Of a stretch of DNA of 64,000 bases, positions 55,264-63,164 are shown piece after piece (within the stretch, counting starts at the first letter, position 1; each line of letters opens with the position of its first letter). The stretch is from Planctomycetota bacterium (lineage in GTDB: Bacteria > Planctomycetota > PLA2): NCBI GenBank assembly GCA_021776785.1, contig JAJFFF010000012.1:62001-126000 (forward strand), written 5' to 3'. Both the position numbers and the translations under genes were made by a program. The notes below the pieces were generated by a model. It was not told the DNA's origin and ran no database searches. It saw only the letters and a program-made list of their open reading frames with translations.

Positions 55264-57255
55264 TCATAGATCGGCCCCCCCCGCACGAACGGAATCCCCC
55301 GAACGGACGGAGCGATCGGGCCACGGGGCGAGCCGGATCGCGCCAAGACGCGGGTCCTGGGCGAGCAGGCAAAACGCGTCATAGAGCGACTCGGGCGAAG
55401 GCGCGGCATCGCGCGGGAACCGGAGCTTGAGCGTGCCTGTGATCGGTTCGAGGCGGGGCTCGGACGCGGCGAACGACACGCCGGCGGCGAGCGCGTGCGG
55501 GTGCTCGTCGCTGCGCTTGTGGCCAAAGCGGTGCGGCGCTTCGCCGGTGATGTCGGGCGCGCACACGACCTTGAGGCGAACTTGCCGCCCCTCTTCCGCC
55601 GCGCGGACCGCAGCATAGGAGCGGAGCCGGGCCGCCAAGCGTGCGGCCCCTGCGTCGTCTTGCGCAAACCGCGCCGCCGCGTCCGCGACGCCGGTCAGCA
55701 AGACGAGATCTTGGCCGCGACTGCCCGCGAGGATCGGGCGGGCGCCCGCGGCCGAGCGGTAGAGCGGGGCCGACGGGTCAGCCTGCAACGCGGCGAGAAA
55801 ACTCCGCTTCTGATTGAGGGCTTTGACGGCAAGGATCAACGCATCGTCTAAGGCCGCGATGAGCTGCTCTTCGTCTCCGCGGTCGCGCAGGGCGGCGACG
55901 TTGATCGCGACGGCGCCCGCCACCGGCGTGGCCACGGATTCAGGGCCCGGGGAATCGGGGGCGGCGATGCGATACCACGGGGAAACAAGAGCCGCGTCGC
56001 CGGGGCGCTGCAAAACAAAGCGCGTGCGGCCCGTCTCCGCCGCCGCGGCGAGGGCCGGCAAAAGAGCCTTGCGACCAGCCTCGCTGTCCACCTCATCGAC
56101 GGGAACCGTGACGACGAGCTCGGGAAGCCCCTCCACCTGGCCCGCGCGAAAGCGCGCCCAGTGTTCGCGGATTAAGGACTCGGCCAATCGACTGGCCCCT
56201 TCGTCGCGAGATAGCATGGCGATGCCAAACGCGAGCCGACACCGCGACGACCCGGCATCCGCGTTGCGCAACACCGCGTGCGACAGGAGTCGGCGCGCGG
56301 CCGTCATCGCAAGGCGCGCTTCGTCGCCGCCGCACCACGTGCACGCCGAGTCGTTGAGCGCATCGAGAAAAATTTCGCGCGTGACCAGCCCGCGGAGGCG
56401 AGCGACCATGCCGGCGACCGTCTCGACGAACGAGTCGGCGTCGCCCACCGCCGGCGGTTGCGCACGCGCGGCGAGCCACGCGCACGGTTGACCGACATCG
56501 AGCACGAAGATGCGGCCGTCGAGGTGGGCGTCCGCGACTTCGGCGCTGTACACCTCGGCGAGTGCGTATTGCGTCAGCGTCGCGTCCGCGACGGCCTCAT
56601 TGAGATCGCGCGGACTCTGCGGACGCCAACGTAGTTCCGCGCTGCCGCGGAGGAGTTGGTCCACGTCGTAGCGAGGAATTCCGACGAGCGCCTGACGCCC
56701 GACGCGATCGGAGTAGCCGCGTTCGAACAATTCGGATTCGACGAGCGCGCGGATCGTCGTCGTCGTGATCGAAGACGGGTTGCGCGCAAAGATCTTTTGC
56801 TCGACCGCCGCCGCCACGCCCGCAGCAACTTTGGCGTCCAGATCGGCCTCCCGCATCAGAGCGTCGGCGATGCGTGACTTCGACCATGTCGAAACGCGCG
56901 CTTTTCCGAAGTTCCCGACGATCGGTCCTTCGCGCGTATCGCCCTGCACGCGAATATCTTCACGCGAACGGGCGCGACGTTCGCGGTAGAGGATGTACGC
57001 TTTCGCCATCCGCGCGTGGCCGGTCTCGATGAGAACCTTCTCGACCATGTCCTGAATCTCTTCGATCCCGGGCACGGATCCGGAGAACTGCTTTTCTAAG
57101 AACAGATTGACGACGCCAGCGAGTTCGTCGGCGATGAACCGATCATCGCGCCCCACCGCGCACGCGGCCTTGTGAATCGCGTCGGCGATCTTGGACTCGT
57201 CAAAAGCCACCAAGCGCCCGTCGCGCTTGCGAATCTTGGAGATGCGACCGATCAC
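55264..57255 (-). CDS. Two-ATP-cone protein resembling a ribonucleotide reductase without its catalytic core
   Basis: A 663-residue protein. ATP-cone 1 (about 5-100): KIRKRDGRLVAFDESKIADA, EEIQDMVEKVLIETGHARM, AKAYILYRERRARSR. ATP-cone-like region 2 (about 118-200): STWSKSRIADALMREADLD, ITTTTIRALVESELFERGY, GIPRYDVDQLL. Then AYSAEVADAHLDGRIFVLD-like text (VYSAEVADAHLDGRIFVLDV) echoes the start of the NrdD catalytic barrel. After that no glycyl-radical site (RVxGY-type) and no zinc CxxC pairs occur; only scattered Cys remain (CTWC once). It is coupled to nrdR by ATGA. It may be a regulator or decoy that binds dNTP/ATP. A divergent enzyme cannot be excluded. Confidence 0.72.
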   Translation of the reverse strand: MIGRISKIRKRDGRLVAFDESKIADAIHKAACAVGRDDRFIADELAGVVNLFLEKQFSGSVPGIEEIQDMVEKVLIETGHARMAKAYILYRERRARSREDIRVQGDTREGPIVGNFGKARVSTWSKSRIADALMREADLDAKVAAGVAAAVEQKIFARNPSSITTTTIRALVESELFERGYSDRVGRQALVGIPRYDVDQLLRGSAELRWRPQSPRDLNEAVADATLTQYALAEVYSAEVADAHLDGRIFVLDVGQPCAWLAARAQPPAVGDADSFVETVAGMVARLRGLVTREIFLDALNDSACTWCGGDEARLAMTAARRLLSHAVLRNADAGSSRCRLAFGIAMLSRDEGASRLAESLIREHWARFRAGQVEGLPELVVTVPVDEVDSEAGRKALLPALAAAAETGRTRFVLQRPGDAALVSPWYRIAAPDSPGPESVATPVAGAVAINVAALRDRGDEEQLIAALDDALILAVKALNQKRSFLAALQADPSAPLYRSAAGARPILAGSRGQDLVLLTGVADAAARFAQDDAGAARLAARLRSYAAVRAAEEGRQVRLKVVCAPDITGEAPHRFGHKRSDEHPHALAAGVSFAASEPRLEPITGTLKLRFPRDAAPSPESLYDAFCLLAQDPRLGAIRLAPWPDRSVRSGDSVRAGGADL

Positions 57256-57746
57256 GATCGTTTTTTGCTATCGCCAGACTTCTTCTTCGCCGCCGCCTTC
57301 TTGAGCAACGGACGGATCTCATCCACGAATTCTGCGACATCTTTGAAATCGCGGTACACAGAAGCAAAACGAACGTAGGCCACCTGATCCACCTTTCGCA
57401 ACTCGCGCATCACGAGGCGGCCAATGAACTGACAGGGCACCTCGCGCTCGAACTGATCGGTGACATGGTGCTCGATGCGGGAGACGATCTCCTCGAGGCT
57501 GTCCATGCTGACCGGCCGTTTTTCGCAGGCTTTCATCAGCCCCATGAGGATTTTGCGGCGGTCGAACGGCTCCCGCCCCCCGTCTTTTTTGACGACCCGG
57601 ATCGGAGATTCTTCGATTCGCTCGTACGTCGTGTAGCGGCGGCCGCAGGCGAGACACTCGCGCCGCCGCCGGATCGCAAACCCATCCGCGCTCGCGCGGG
57701 AGTCAACAACACGGCTGTTGTCGGCCTTGCAGAAGGGGCACTTCAT
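57252..57746 (-). CDS. nrdR: Transcriptional repressor NrdR
   Basis: A 164-residue regulator of ribonucleotide reductase genes. An N-terminal zinc ribbon (C3, C6, C31, C34: MKCPFCKADNSRVVDSR and RRRECLACGRRYTTYER), then an ATP-cone (RVVKKDGGREPFDRRKIL through VAYVRFASVYRDFKD) that senses ATP/dATP, and a Lys-rich tail. It binds NrdR boxes; two lie upstream of its own gene. It is the first gene of the unit with the ATP-cone protein and smc. Confidence 0.97.
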   Translation of the reverse strand: MKCPFCKADNSRVVDSRASADGFAIRRRRECLACGRRYTTYERIEESPIRVVKKDGGREPFDRRKILMGLMKACEKRPVSMDSLEEIVSRIEHHVTDQFEREVPCQFIGRLVMRELRKVDQVAYVRFASVYRDFKDVAEFVDEIRPLLKKAAAKKKSGDSKKRS

Positions 57747-57764
57747 CGGCTACGCCGCCTCCAA

Positions 57765-57816
57765 GCACGATATATATGCACGGCGGAACGCTAACACACT
57801 AGGTATTGTGCGTCAA
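57765..57816 (-). promoter_or_regulatory. NrdR-box pair and promoter of nrdR
   Basis: Box 2 at 57796-57811 (ACACTAGGTATTGTGC) matches the NrdR consensus ACACWATATMTWGTGT-type site at 13 of 16 positions. Box 1 at 57765-57780 (GCACGATATATATGCA) matches about 10. Their starts are exactly 31 bp apart, the three-helix-turn spacing known for NrdR boxes. On the minus strand TTGACG (57816-57811) and TAGCGT (57793-57788), 17 bp apart, form a promoter whose spacer holds box 2. This suggests that NrdR represses its own unit. Confidence 0.7.
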
Positions 57817-57844
57817 CGGCGTCAGCGCCGGCCGGGGCCGTCGC

Positions 57845-57873
57845 TTGACGATCCGCCCTCACAGGCCGATACT
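57845..57873 (+). promoter_or_regulatory. Possible promoter of the metallophosphoesterase gene
   Basis: TTGACG (57845-57850), a 17-bp spacer and GATACT (57868-57873) lie about 80 nt before the GTG start at 57951. A GGAGG ribosome site precedes the start by about 10 nt. The -10 matches at 4 of 6 positions. Confidence 0.4.
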
Positions 57874-57950
57874 AGACACCTAACCCCGGGAATCTCTAGC
57901 AGCATCCCTATCGCCATCTCTGCGGACGACATTCCCGGAGGCCAACTTAC

Positions 57951-58706
57951 GTGCAAATCGCCATTGTTTCGGACATCCACGCCAACGTCGAGGCCCTGGA
58001 AGTCGTCCTCGCTGATATCAAGCGCCGCATGATCAAGAACGTCGTCTGTTTGGGTGACATCATTGGTTATGGGCCGAATCCGCGCGAATGTCTGCAACTC
58101 CTGATGGACTGCAAGATGGTCCTCATGGGAAACCACGAGGAAGCGGTCCTCTATTACGGGGAAGACTTCAACCCGAAGGCGCGCGAAGCCATCGACTGGA
58201 CGCGCGACCAGCTCAACCGCCCCGACCGCCCGAAGGAAGAAAACTACGACCTTTGGAACTTTCTCGGCGTGATGGAGCAAATCATCGAGACCGAGGAGGC
58301 GATGTTTGTTCACGCGTCGCCGCGCGATCCGACTAAGGAATATGTCACGCCGGACGACACGCGGAAAAACAAAGACAAGCTGCGTGACATCTTCACGCGG
58401 TTTGAGCGCGTTTGCTTCATCGGCCACAGCCATATTCCGGGCGTGTACACGCAAGAACTCCGGTACATCGACCCGAAAACTATCGGGAATGAATATCGAC
58501 TCGAAGATGGGCGTAAGGCGCTCATTAATGCGGGCGCGGTCGGGCAGCCCCGGGACGGGGACCCGCGTGCGTCATACGTGACGTTTGACGGATCGGCAGT
58601 GAAGTTCCACCGCCTCGAGTACGACTACAAGAAAACGGCGGACAAGATTTACAAAGAACCCCGCCTCCCGAATTACCTCGGGGATCGTTTGGCGGTCGGC
58701 CGCTAG
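57951..58706 (+). CDS. Metallophosphoesterase (YfcE/ApaH-like)
   Basis: A 251-residue calcineurin-like phosphoesterase. Metal motifs in order: SDIHANVEALEVVL (DxH), LGDIIGYGPNPRECL (GDxxGYGP), MGNHEEAVL (GNHE), FVHASPRDP (H), and FIGHSHIPGVY (GHSH). The set is complete, so a two-metal phosphodiesterase is likely; substrate unknown. GTG start with GGAGG. Fifty bp later yidC begins, possibly in the same transcript. Confidence 0.92.
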   Translation: MQIAIVSDIHANVEALEVVLADIKRRMIKNVVCLGDIIGYGPNPRECLQLLMDCKMVLMGNHEEAVLYYGEDFNPKAREAIDWTRDQLNRPDRPKEENYDLWNFLGVMEQIIETEEAMFVHASPRDPTKEYVTPDDTRKNKDKLRDIFTRFERVCFIGHSHIPGVYTQELRYIDPKTIGNEYRLEDGRKALINAGAVGQPRDGDPRASYVTFDGSAVKFHRLEYDYKKTADKIYKEPRLPNYLGDRLAVGR

Positions 58707-58756
58707 CGCCGAACGCAAACCACTACGCAACGCAAACTACACCGGCGGCGAAGACC

Positions 58757-61237
58757 ATGGCACGGCACATCCTCACGTTCTTCGTCATTTTTGTGGCGAT
58801 CTCCTTCGCGATGCGCGGGTGCACGCCGAAAGCGGACGCACCTGCGGAACCGCGTACGGTGACCATCGGCGAGCTCGATGACGCCGTCCTACTGAACCTC
58901 AAGACCAAAGACGGCAAGACCGTTGTCCTCGATCGGAACGGCACGTTGGTGGAAGTGCGCATCGACGAGAAGATGGAGTACGTTTCGCGCACCGCGCCGA
59001 CGTTCTCGCGCGCGTTCCATTTGCTTTTCGTGGACGAAGATGGCCGCAAGTCGAGTCTGGGTGCTGGGGACTGGAAGCGCGAGAAGATCGAAAACGGCTT
59101 TCGATTTACGTACGACAAAGACGAGCTCAAAGTGGTCAAGACCATCACGCTGTCGGACGACGGCAGCGGACTTGACTTCGCACTTGAGATCAACGGCGCC
59201 TCCAAGTCGACGCCCCGCGTTTGGATGACCGCGGCCTCCGGTGTGCCCCTGGGCAGGGCGGATGCCTTGTCCTCTTCCGGCTCCGTATGGCAGATCGACG
59301 ACGGCAAGTTGGTTCTGCGCGGCTACGAGCGGATGCTCGAAACGCGGGAGCAAGAACGCAAGACGCGCATTCGCAAGATGCGCGCCGAAGACGACAAGAT
59401 TCCAGTACGGCGGCCCTACGCCGAACGCCGGGAGCTTCCCGCGGGCGCTCAGATGACGCGCTGCGGCATCGCGGGCACACAGTGGGCGCTGACTCTTGCG
59501 GCCGCACAAGGGACCGAGGTCTCGCAGCTGTTTGCCGACGTCTACCGTGCCGAGCGCCGCGGCGGCGTGACGAACGAAGTCGAGACGTGGATTGATTTCA
59601 ATCTGCGCGAGCAGGCGTTCGAGGGTCAATTCGCGATGCGTTGGCAGCCCGTTGCGGCGCTCAAGCTCGGCGGCAAGCAGGCACCGAGCAAACAGGCAAC
59701 GCTGGAAAACGACACCATGCGCGTGGTGTTCACCGACCGCGGTGCGGCGGTCCGTGAACTCTGGCTCAAGAAGTTCACCGAGCGCGCGGGCGAACCGCTC
59801 GATGAAGAGAACTGGGTCCCTGTGCTCCGCTCGTCGGTCCGCCCGGGCCAGCGGGCGCTGACGCTGCTCGGCGATGAGGACCGATTTGGCGTGGATACGG
59901 CGCGCGCGACGTGGACCGCGGTGCGCAGCGCCACCGAGATCGTCTACACGCTCAAGACGCCGACCGGCTGGACGCTCACGAAGTCGATCAAGTTGCCCAA
60001 GGAAGACTCGTTCGACCTCGCTGTCGCGATCGAGATCAAGGCACCGGACTCCTCCAGCGCACGGCGCGCCGAGTTTCAACTCGTTGGACCCGCGGGCGCC
60101 TACATCGAAGACGCGTATCGCGGCATCATTGGGGCCGACCCGCCCGCCGGCGTCTTGATCGAGCGCAGTGGCGGCGACAACGAAGATATGCCGATCGAAA
60201 GTTTCGCGGAGGGCGAAGAGCTGCAAGCAAACTACGGCGGCTCGCGCGAGGGGCTGCTCACGGCGGTCGCGGTGCGCGGCTCGTACTTCGTGTGCGCGCT
60301 TGCGCCGGCCATGCGTCAGGATTCCGGCGGCAGCCTGCGCGGCAGCGTCACAGGGGCCGTGCTTCGCCTGATTAAACTGGAGGAGCCCGTCACGCGCGCG
60401 GACGGCGAGACGTCGAGCCAAAACATCATGGGCGTCGTGTCTTGTTCGGCGCCGATCCAGAGCGGTACCGCGCGGGAGACGTTCACGTTGTATGCGGGCC
60501 CCAACCGCCTCGACGACTTGCGCCCCATCGGGCTGGAAGAAACGATCGACTACGGCGTGTTCGGATTCATCGGCCGCGGCTTGATGTGGCTGATGAAGGC
60601 TTTGGAGAGCCTGTTTGGCTCGTACGGCATCGCGATCATGTTTATGACGTTGATTGTCCGCGCCCTGCTGTTTCCCGTTTCCTATCGAACGCAACTCGGG
60701 ATGCAGCGCTACGCGAAGCGCCTCAACAAAATCAAACCGATCCTGGAAGAACTCGACAAAAAATACGGGAAGAACCCGCAAAAGCTGAATCAGGAAAAGA
60801 TGAAAACGATGCGCGAGCACGGCGTAGGCCTGCCGCTCGGGTGTCTCACGATGTTCATCCAAATTCCGATTTGGTTCGCACTGTTTCAGGCGTTGCGCGT
60901 CGAGTTCGCCATTCGTCACCAGCCCTTCTTGTGGGCGAACGATCTTTCGATGCCCGACCACCTGTTTGGGCTTCCGTTTTTCCCGGGCGAGTTCAACCTG
61001 TTCCCGCTCCTGATGTTGGTGCTCTGGGTGACCCAGCAAAAACTGGCGCCGCAAACCGGATCGAAATCGGACCCGCAGGTGCAGATGCAGATGAAGATGA
61101 TGAAGTTCATGCCGTTCATGTTCTTCATCTTTCTCTACAAATACATCGCGGCGCTTTCGATCTACATGTGCGTCTCGTCGGCGTGGAGCATCGTCGAGAG
61201 CAAGCTGGTCAAAAAAGCCATTGCGCGCATGGACTAG
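58757..61237 (+). CDS. yidC: Membrane protein insertase YidC
   Basis: An 826-residue insertase that places membrane proteins with or without SecYEG. An N-terminal helix (HILTFFVIFVAISFAM), a very long periplasmic P1 domain (about 40-590) and the conserved membrane core (about 600-820): IAIMFMTLIVRALLFPVSYR with the functional Arg in the groove, the cytoplasmic hairpin KPILEELDKKYGKNPQKLN, and helices LPLGCLTMFIQIPIWFALFQ and NLFPLLMLVLWVTQ. The C1 hairpin is intact. The P1 domain is longer than in E. coli (548 residues in total there). Confidence 0.96.
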   Translation: MARHILTFFVIFVAISFAMRGCTPKADAPAEPRTVTIGELDDAVLLNLKTKDGKTVVLDRNGTLVEVRIDEKMEYVSRTAPTFSRAFHLLFVDEDGRKSSLGAGDWKREKIENGFRFTYDKDELKVVKTITLSDDGSGLDFALEINGASKSTPRVWMTAASGVPLGRADALSSSGSVWQIDDGKLVLRGYERMLETREQERKTRIRKMRAEDDKIPVRRPYAERRELPAGAQMTRCGIAGTQWALTLAAAQGTEVSQLFADVYRAERRGGVTNEVETWIDFNLREQAFEGQFAMRWQPVAALKLGGKQAPSKQATLENDTMRVVFTDRGAAVRELWLKKFTERAGEPLDEENWVPVLRSSVRPGQRALTLLGDEDRFGVDTARATWTAVRSATEIVYTLKTPTGWTLTKSIKLPKEDSFDLAVAIEIKAPDSSSARRAEFQLVGPAGAYIEDAYRGIIGADPPAGVLIERSGGDNEDMPIESFAEGEELQANYGGSREGLLTAVAVRGSYFVCALAPAMRQDSGGSLRGSVTGAVLRLIKLEEPVTRADGETSSQNIMGVVSCSAPIQSGTARETFTLYAGPNRLDDLRPIGLEETIDYGVFGFIGRGLMWLMKALESLFGSYGIAIMFMTLIVRALLFPVSYRTQLGMQRYAKRLNKIKPILEELDKKYGKNPQKLNQEKMKTMREHGVGLPLGCLTMFIQIPIWFALFQALRVEFAIRHQPFLWANDLSMPDHLFGLPFFPGEFNLFPLLMLVLWVTQQKLAPQTGSKSDPQVQMQMKMMKFMPFMFFIFLYKYIAALSIYMCVSSAWSIVESKLVKKAIARMD

Positions 61238-61278
61238 CGCCCCGCCGAAGACGAGGCTCCGCATGCAGGGAGCGCGAC

Positions 61279-61413
61279 GCGGAGCAACGAGCTGCGGAGC
61301 CAGAAGTCCCGAAGCCGGACGCCCCGGAGCGAATAGTCCCGGAGCCAAAAATCCGGAATCCAGAAACCGGGCAACCATGAAGCCGGGCCCCCGGGTACCC
61401 GGACCGGGAAACA
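61279..61413. repeat. Degenerate about 15-bp tandem repeats between yidC and radC
   Basis: About nine units of 14-16 bp, each starting CCGGA/GCGGA (for example CCGGAGCGAATAGTC, CCGGAGCCAAAAAT, CCGGAATCCAGAAA). They lie in the gap between the two convergent genes. The minus-strand frame reads as a (F/L)APG-type repeat, but no start or protein-like context supports a gene. Confidence 0.6.
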
Positions 61414-61428
61414 AGGCGAGGTCCAGCG

Positions 61429-62232
61429 TCAAAGCACGCCCTGTTCACGCAAGCTTGTGAATTCCGTGTCTCCGATCACCAAGTGATCCAGGATCGTGAT
61501 GCCGATGAGTTCGGCGGCGCGGCGCAGGCGCCCCGTTACGGCAATGTCTTCCTCGGACGGTCGCGCGTCGCCCGAGGGGTGGTTGTGGATTAAGACGACC
61601 GCGCTCGCCGACTCGCGAATCGCTGGCAAAAACACCTCGCGTGGATGAACGATGGACGAAGTGAGCGAGCCGATCGAGATGACCTCTTCGCACAGCACGC
61701 GATGACGCGCGTCCAACAACACGACAAAAAACATCTCACGTTTCTCGTCGCGCAGTCGCAACCGAAAGTGCTCGTAGATTTGGCGCGGGGACGCGAAATG
61801 CGCCCCAATGACAAGCGGCTCATCGCAAAGACGTCGCGCGAGCTCCAAGGCGGCGCTGAGTGTCGCGCAGCTGGCTTCGTCGAGTCCCGCCTCTCTCCAT
61901 TCGGGTTCTGTCTGCCGCGCCAAACGCCGCAGCGTGCCCGCGGTCTCCATAACCCGTTCGGCGAACGCGCCGCGCGCCCCCTCCCGCGTTGCGTCCGCGG
62001 TCACCGCCGGCGCAACCCTCAGCGGGTCGTCGTCGCGAGGATCGGCTTGACGGCCGCTGGGGGCACTGGGGGCACTGGGGGCACTGGGGCCACTGGGGCC
62101 ACTGGGGGCGCTCGCGGCGCCGGCTAGGTTGGCGGGCGCGCCCGACGCAAACAGCGCGCGCAACAGACCGTGATTGGGGACGCGGGCCCAACGCCGCGAA
62201 CGGGACGAGGGGACGAAGACGGAATCGCTCAC
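61429..62232 (-). CDS. radC: RadC-family JAB1/MPN-domain protein
   Basis: A 267-residue protein. The C-terminal JAMM metalloprotease-like domain is intact: EVFLPAIRESASAVVLIHNHPSGDARPSEED (in blocks), with the HxHPSGD zinc motif IHNHPSGD. The middle (EAGLDEASCATLSAALELARRLC) is the HhH-like start of RadC. The usual N-terminal region is replaced by a low-complexity stretch (about 42-60, PSGPSGPSAPSAPSAPSG) encoded by a 9-bp minisatellite. GTG start 2 nt from the inverted repeat 62235-62295. Whether RadC acts in repair is unsettled in the family. Confidence 0.88.
   Translation of the reverse strand: MSDSVFVPSSRSRRWARVPNHGLLRALFASGAPANLAGAASAPSGPSGPSAPSAPSAPSGRQADPRDDDPLRVAPAVTADATREGARGAFAERVMETAGTLRRLARQTEPEWREAGLDEASCATLSAALELARRLCDEPLVIGAHFASPRQIYEHFRLRLRDEKREMFFVVLLDARHRVLCEEVISIGSLTSSIVHPREVFLPAIRESASAVVLIHNHPSGDARPSEEDIAVTGRLRRAAELIGITILDHLVIGDTEFTSLREQGVL
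62056..62112 (-). repeat. 9-bp minisatellite inside radC
   Basis: Five perfect or near-perfect units CCCAGTGCC/CCCAGTGGC on the minus strand, encoding Pro-Ser-Ala/Gly repeats. The count could vary by slippage. The core CCCAGTGG recurs in the neighbouring PEP-CTERM gene on the other strand. Confidence 0.8.
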
Positions 62233-62234
62233 AC

Positions 62235-62295
62235 CCTATAGAGTCGAAAGTGGTTACATCGACTTTTCCGATGAAACCTGTTTCGACTCTATAGG
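62235..62295. promoter_or_regulatory. Perfect 15-bp inverted repeat in the radC / PEP-CTERM divergent region
   Basis: CCTATAGAGTCGAAA (62235-62249) and its exact complement (62281-62295) flank 31 bases that hold a small hairpin CATCG/CGATG (about 62257-62273). Each outer end carries TATAGG reading outward, which could be a -10 element for each gene. This may be a shared operator or a mirror-image promoter pair, or a recombination site. Confidence 0.6.
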
Positions 62296-62306
62296 TAGAG
62301 ACCATC

Positions 62307-63164
62307 ATGTTGAAACGAAGCTCCTCCTCTCCCCTGTTGCTGTTTTCTTTCCTCGCGCTTTGCCTGCACGGGGCGTGGCCCCATACGGCCCACGCCGATC
62401 TCATCGTGTCCGAAGTCGTCACGGACCCGCAAGGAGATCACTCCGAAAACGCGGGCGGGAATGGGGTGCCGTACGACGACATACCCGGAACCGGCACCGT
62501 TTCGGCGGTGGATGAATTCGTCGAGTTGTTCAACACCGGAGGGACACTGCTTGACCTTCGTGGCGTTTCGCTCCTCATGGATGACACGTCCCCCCGCACA
62601 CACGTTTTCGGAACCACGACGTCGGGACTGGTTCGTTTTTCGGCGGGCAGTTCGCTGCATGCCCTGCTGCCAGGCGGCGTCGTTTTGCTCGGCAACCCCA
62701 CGGGCTCGCTCAACAACCGGCTTTCTTTGGTCTTGTTGGGGATCGACGGCTCCGAGTGGGATCGGTGGGTCATCGATGACGCGAACGCGACGGGCCCCGC
62801 CAACGAGTCCGTGCATCGCGTTTTTGTCGAAGGAGTCGCCCAGCCCTTAGGGGAACGGGGCGTGATCTCGCCGCTCGTTGTGCTTGGATTCGACGGTAGC
62901 CCCAGTGGTCCCAGTGGTCCCAGTGATCCCAGTGACCCGACGGCAGGCGGAGGGGGCGGCTCGGGAGGAGCACCCGTGCCCGAACCCAGCACGCTCTATC
63001 TGGTCATCGCTGGCGGAGTGTTGTTCGAAACTCGTCGAAGAGCGCGGTGCGCGTCGCGCCAAAAACAGCGCGCAACGCCGCGGCTTCGTCGGGGCTCTCG
63101 TCGAACTGCCCTAACAACTCAAGAACACCGGCCTCGCCGCGGCGCTGCTGCAGAAACGAAGTGA
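62307..63164 (+). CDS. PEP-CTERM protein with lamin-tail-like domain
   Basis: A 285-residue secreted protein. Signal peptide LLLFSFLALCLHGAWPHTAHA; a lamin-tail-like domain (about 30-185) opening DLIVSEVVTDPQGDHSEN and with VDEFVELFNTGGTLLDLRGV; a Pro-Ser repeat (SPSGPSGPSDPSDP) from a 9-bp minisatellite; a Gly-rich linker and the sorting signal VPEPSTLYLVIAGGVLF plus Arg cluster (ETRRRARCASR). Such tails are normally cut by an exosortase after the PEP motif and end within about ten residues of the Arg cluster; here about 35 more residues follow and overlap the convergent gene by 161 bp. The true stop may have been lost. Confidence 0.8.
   Translation: MLKRSSSSPLLLFSFLALCLHGAWPHTAHADLIVSEVVTDPQGDHSENAGGNGVPYDDIPGTGTVSAVDEFVELFNTGGTLLDLRGVSLLMDDTSPRTHVFGTTTSGLVRFSAGSSLHALLPGGVVLLGNPTGSLNNRLSLVLLGIDGSEWDRWVIDDANATGPANESVHRVFVEGVAQPLGERGVISPLVVLGFDGSPSGPSGPSDPSDPTAGGGGGSGGAPVPEPSTLYLVIAGGVLFETRRRARCASRQKQRATPRLRRGSRRTALTTQEHRPRRGAAAETK
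62901..62936 (+). repeat. 9-bp minisatellite inside the PEP-CTERM gene
   Basis: Four units CCCAGTGGT, CCCAGTGGT, CCCAGTGAT, CCCAGTGAC encode Pro-Ser-Gly/Asp repeats. The unit is nearly the same as the one in radC on the opposite strand. Confidence 0.8.

Noticed and set aside
61203-61413. The CCGGA repeats as a CRISPR array or attachment site
   Set aside because: Units are 14-16 bp, degenerate, without unique spacers, and no integrase or cas gene is nearby.
58889-61432. An 847-residue minus-strand frame opposite yidC
   Set aside because: It mirrors yidC for its whole length with no domain; its start lies in the CCGGA repeats.
62056-62112. The short repeats in radC as a CRISPR array
   Set aside because: Units are 9 bp with no spacers and are in frame within a coding region.
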